Shown: piece by piece, positions 13,710 through 15,164 of the stretch
How the letters are laid out: every line of letters begins with the position of its first letter
How positions within the stretch are numbered: position 1 is the first letter of the stretch
Source: Hohaiivirga sp031547465
GTDB lineage: Bacteria > Pseudomonadota > Alphaproteobacteria > Rhizobiales > Beijerinckiaceae
Length of the DNA stretch: 15,164 bases
Direction: 5' to 3'
Assembly: GCA_031547465.1 (NCBI GenBank)
Contig: JAVBRX010000166.1
Location: forward strand, 1-15,164
The notes under the pieces: generated by a model
The model's input: the letters and a program-made list of their open reading frames with translations, nothing else
Told to the model about the DNA's origin: nothing
Databases searched by the model: none
Translations under genes and position numbers: made by a program

Positions 13710-15164
13710 ATGCCGGTAAAGTATGATGTGATCGTGATCGGTGGCGGCCATGCCGGAACGGAAGCTGCGGCTGCGGCGGCGCGCATGGGGGCGCGCACGG
13801 CTTTGATAACGCACCGCTTCGAGACCATTGGCGCGATGTCCTGCAACCCCGCCATCGGCGGCCTCGGCAAGGGGCATCTGGTGCGCGAGATTGATGCCCT
13901 CGACGGTTTGATGGGCCGGGTTGCCGACCGGGCGGGTATCCAGTTCCGTGTCCTCAATCGGCGCAAGGGGCCAGCGGTGCGCGGCCCACGCACTCAGGCC
14001 GACCGCAAACTTTATGCGAAAACTATGCAGGCGGAAATCTGCGCTATCGCCAATCTCGATATCATCCTCGGCGAAGCCGACGATATCGCCATCGATAAGG
14101 GCCGCGCGAGCGGCGTTTCCCTGACAAATGGCGAACGATTCGGAGCCGGATCGGTTATTTTGACTACCGGAACCTTTCTGCGTGGGTTGATCCATATCGG
14201 TGAGGAGAAAATCGCTGCCGGACGGGTCGGGGAAACCCCGGCCCTGGGGCTTTCCGCTACACTGGAACGGCTCGGCTTTGCCCTTGGGCGGTTGAAAACC
14301 GGCACTCCGGCGCGGCTCGATGGCCGCAGCATCGATTGGGCGGCTGTCGGGCGGCAGGGACCGGATGACGATCCGATCCCGTTTTCCAGCCTGACGACAA
14401 CGATTACCACGCCACAGGTCGATTGCGGCGTGACGCGCACCACCGGGGCGACACATGCCATCATCCGTGCCAACCTGCACCGTGCACCGATGTATTCCGG
14501 CGATATTCTGAGCCGTGGGCCGCGCTATTGCCCATCCATTGAGGATAAGGTGGTGCGGTTTGCCGACCGCGACAGTCACCAGATTTTTCTCGAACCGGAA
14601 GGACTGGACGATCCGCTGATCTACCCGAACGGAATTTCGACCTCGCTGCCGCGCGATGTGCAACAGGCATTGATCGAGACCATTCCCGGTCTGGAAAAGG
14701 CGATCATGGCGAACAACGGCGTGGTTACGGAGGAAATGCGGAATCTCGCCGGTCTGCTCCGTGTGCAATACGTGTTCTACTTCCCGGATTCACAGGACGT
14801 CGTGATCGCGGGCCCCGCCGAGGGCTGGATGCCGGGACCGGAAGGAATGAACGTCGGTTTAACCTCGCTGGCCCCGGTTTGCCAACTGGAAGATCTGGTC
14901 GTCGCCCTCCGCGCGTTCGGACCGGAAGGCAAGAACGCTCCCGTCATCGGCTGCTCGATCGACCCGACGGAAGAAGGGCTTGCCCGGATGCAGGAATTCC
15001 TCAACAATTTCGGGGGTCAGGACGGTCCCGGCCGCGCCCAGGCTCTGGTCAGCGGAATCCGTTCGAGCCTCGGCAACCAGACCGTCCGCGTCGACGGTAT
15101 TTCGCCTCGCACCAAGGCCGCCCAAACCCTCGTTTCGGCCGACTTCCGTATGAAATTGATCGGG
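13710..15164 (+). CDS. mnmG: MnmG (GidA) N-terminal part, running in frame into a DUF1598-like sequence; 3' end beyond window
   Basis: The frame opens at ATG 13710 (MPVKYDVIVIGGGHAGTEAA), with the FAD-binding GGGHAG at residues 11-16. It carries MnmG hallmarks SCNPAIGGLGKGHLVREIDALDG, RRKGPAVRGPRTQADR, GTFLRG, LKTGTPARLDG and GPRYCPSIEDK with the conserved Cys274. MnmG is the FAD enzyme that, with MnmE, modifies the wobble uridine of tRNAs. Normal similarity runs to IETIPGLEKAIM (about residue 333). MnmG should then read roughly PGYAIEYDYVDPREL and go on to ~620 residues. Instead residues 334-485 belong to another family (described separately). As written the product would lack the rest of the FAD domain and the helical C-terminus that binds MnmE and tRNA, so it should not work as MnmG. 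The mnmG assignment is sure up to the junction. Confidence 0.85.
   Translation, partial: MPVKYDVIVIGGGHAGTEAAAAAARMGARTALITHRFETIGAMSCNPAIGGLGKGHLVREIDALDGLMGRVADRAGIQFRVLNRRKGPAVRGPRTQADRKLYAKTMQAEICAIANLDIILGEADDIAIDKGRASGVSLTNGERFGAGSVILTTGTFLRGLIHIGEEKIAAGRVGETPALGLSATLERLGFALGRLKTGTPARLDGRSIDWAAVGRQGPDDDPIPFSSLTTTITTPQVDCGVTRTTGATHAIIRANLHRAPMYSGDILSRGPRYCPSIEDKVVRFADRDSHQIFLEPEGLDDPLIYPNGISTSLPRDVQQALIETIPGLEKAIMANNGVVTEEMRNLAGLLRVQYVFYFPDSQDVVIAGPAEGWMPGPEGMNVGLTSLAPVCQLEDLVVALRAFGPEGKNAPVIGCSIDPTEEGLARMQEFLNNFGGQDGPGRAQALVSGIRSSLGNQTVRVDGISPRTKAAQTLVSADFRMKLIG
14709..15164 (+). other. Segment resembling a planctomycete DUF1598-domain protein, joined in frame to mnmG
   Basis: From about base 14709 the frame encodes NNGVVTEEMRNLAGLLRVQY, then VFYFPDSQDVVIAGPAEGW, QLEDLVVALRAFGPEGKNAP, GCSIDPTEEGLARMQEFL, VSGIRSSLGNQTVRVDGISP and LVSADFRMKLIG. 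I recognise this run of motifs (EEMRNLAGL, YVF, VIAGPAEGW, QLEDLVVALRAF, SIDPTxEGLxxMQ, ADxRMKLIG) as DUF1598, a family known to me only from Planctomycetes, with no known function. The segment starts in the middle of such a protein and runs to the window end. Nothing about it is MnmG-like. The identification is from memory of the family, without a search. Confidence 0.75.

Noticed and set aside
13689..14768. A 359-codon minus-strand frame opposite mnmG
   Set aside because: It shows no family features and lies opposite well-conserved MnmG motifs; similar long antisense frames occur opposite mnmE (12127-13179).
1..15164. CRISPR arrays, insertion sequences, tRNA or rRNA genes, toxin-antitoxin or defence genes
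   Set aside because: No regularly spaced repeats, transposase-like frames, terminal inverted repeats or tRNA/rRNA-like sequences were seen; all recognisable genes are housekeeping.

Overview
The window looks like a chromosomal segment of an alphaproteobacterium of the Rhizobiales (Hyphomicrobiales), apart from its last ~450 bases. The evidence is the gene content, the gene order (smr-mltA-tim44 / secB / dnaQ-coaE-aroE-maf-ppsR // hemE-hemJ-rho-mnmE-mnmG) and the protein sequences. The order is the one found around the chromosomal replication origin in this group.

Left arm (1-8455), mostly minus strand: a PfkB-family sugar/nucleoside kinase cut by the window edge, an Smr-domain protein, the lytic transglycosylase MltA, a membrane-anchored Tim44-domain protein, then plus-strand secB facing dnaQ across a shared hairpin terminator. 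Next comes a tightly packed minus-strand operon ppsR-maf-aroE-coaE with GTGA and ATGA stop/start overlaps, with dnaQ behind it.

Centre (8456-8907): 452 bases without a gene between divergent ppsR and hemE, read here as the likely replication origin. It holds a perfect DnaA box plus four weaker ones in the same orientation, a perfect CtrA site (TTAA-N7-TTAA), three GANTC methylation sites, a 10-bp tandem repeat, an AT-rich hairpin and a 30-bp stretch with only three G/C. All complete genes except secB are transcribed away from this region.

Right arm (8908-15164), all plus strand: hemE and hemJ (haem synthesis), a 356-base structured leader, rho, a terminator, mnmE, a perfect 16-bp parS site in the mnmE-mnmG spacer, and mnmG. 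MnmE and MnmG together modify the tRNA wobble uridine. The parS site lies about 5 kb from the proposed origin, as expected for the ParAB system usually encoded just beyond mnmG.

The main anomaly is at the right end. The mnmG frame is normal to about residue 333 (near base 14708) and then continues, without a frameshift, into a sequence that resembles the middle of a planctomycete DUF1598 protein. The remaining ~290 residues of MnmG are absent. A chimeric assembly join is the likeliest explanation; a real gene fusion is possible but would remove essential parts of MnmG. No CRISPR array, insertion sequence, tRNA or rRNA gene was seen.
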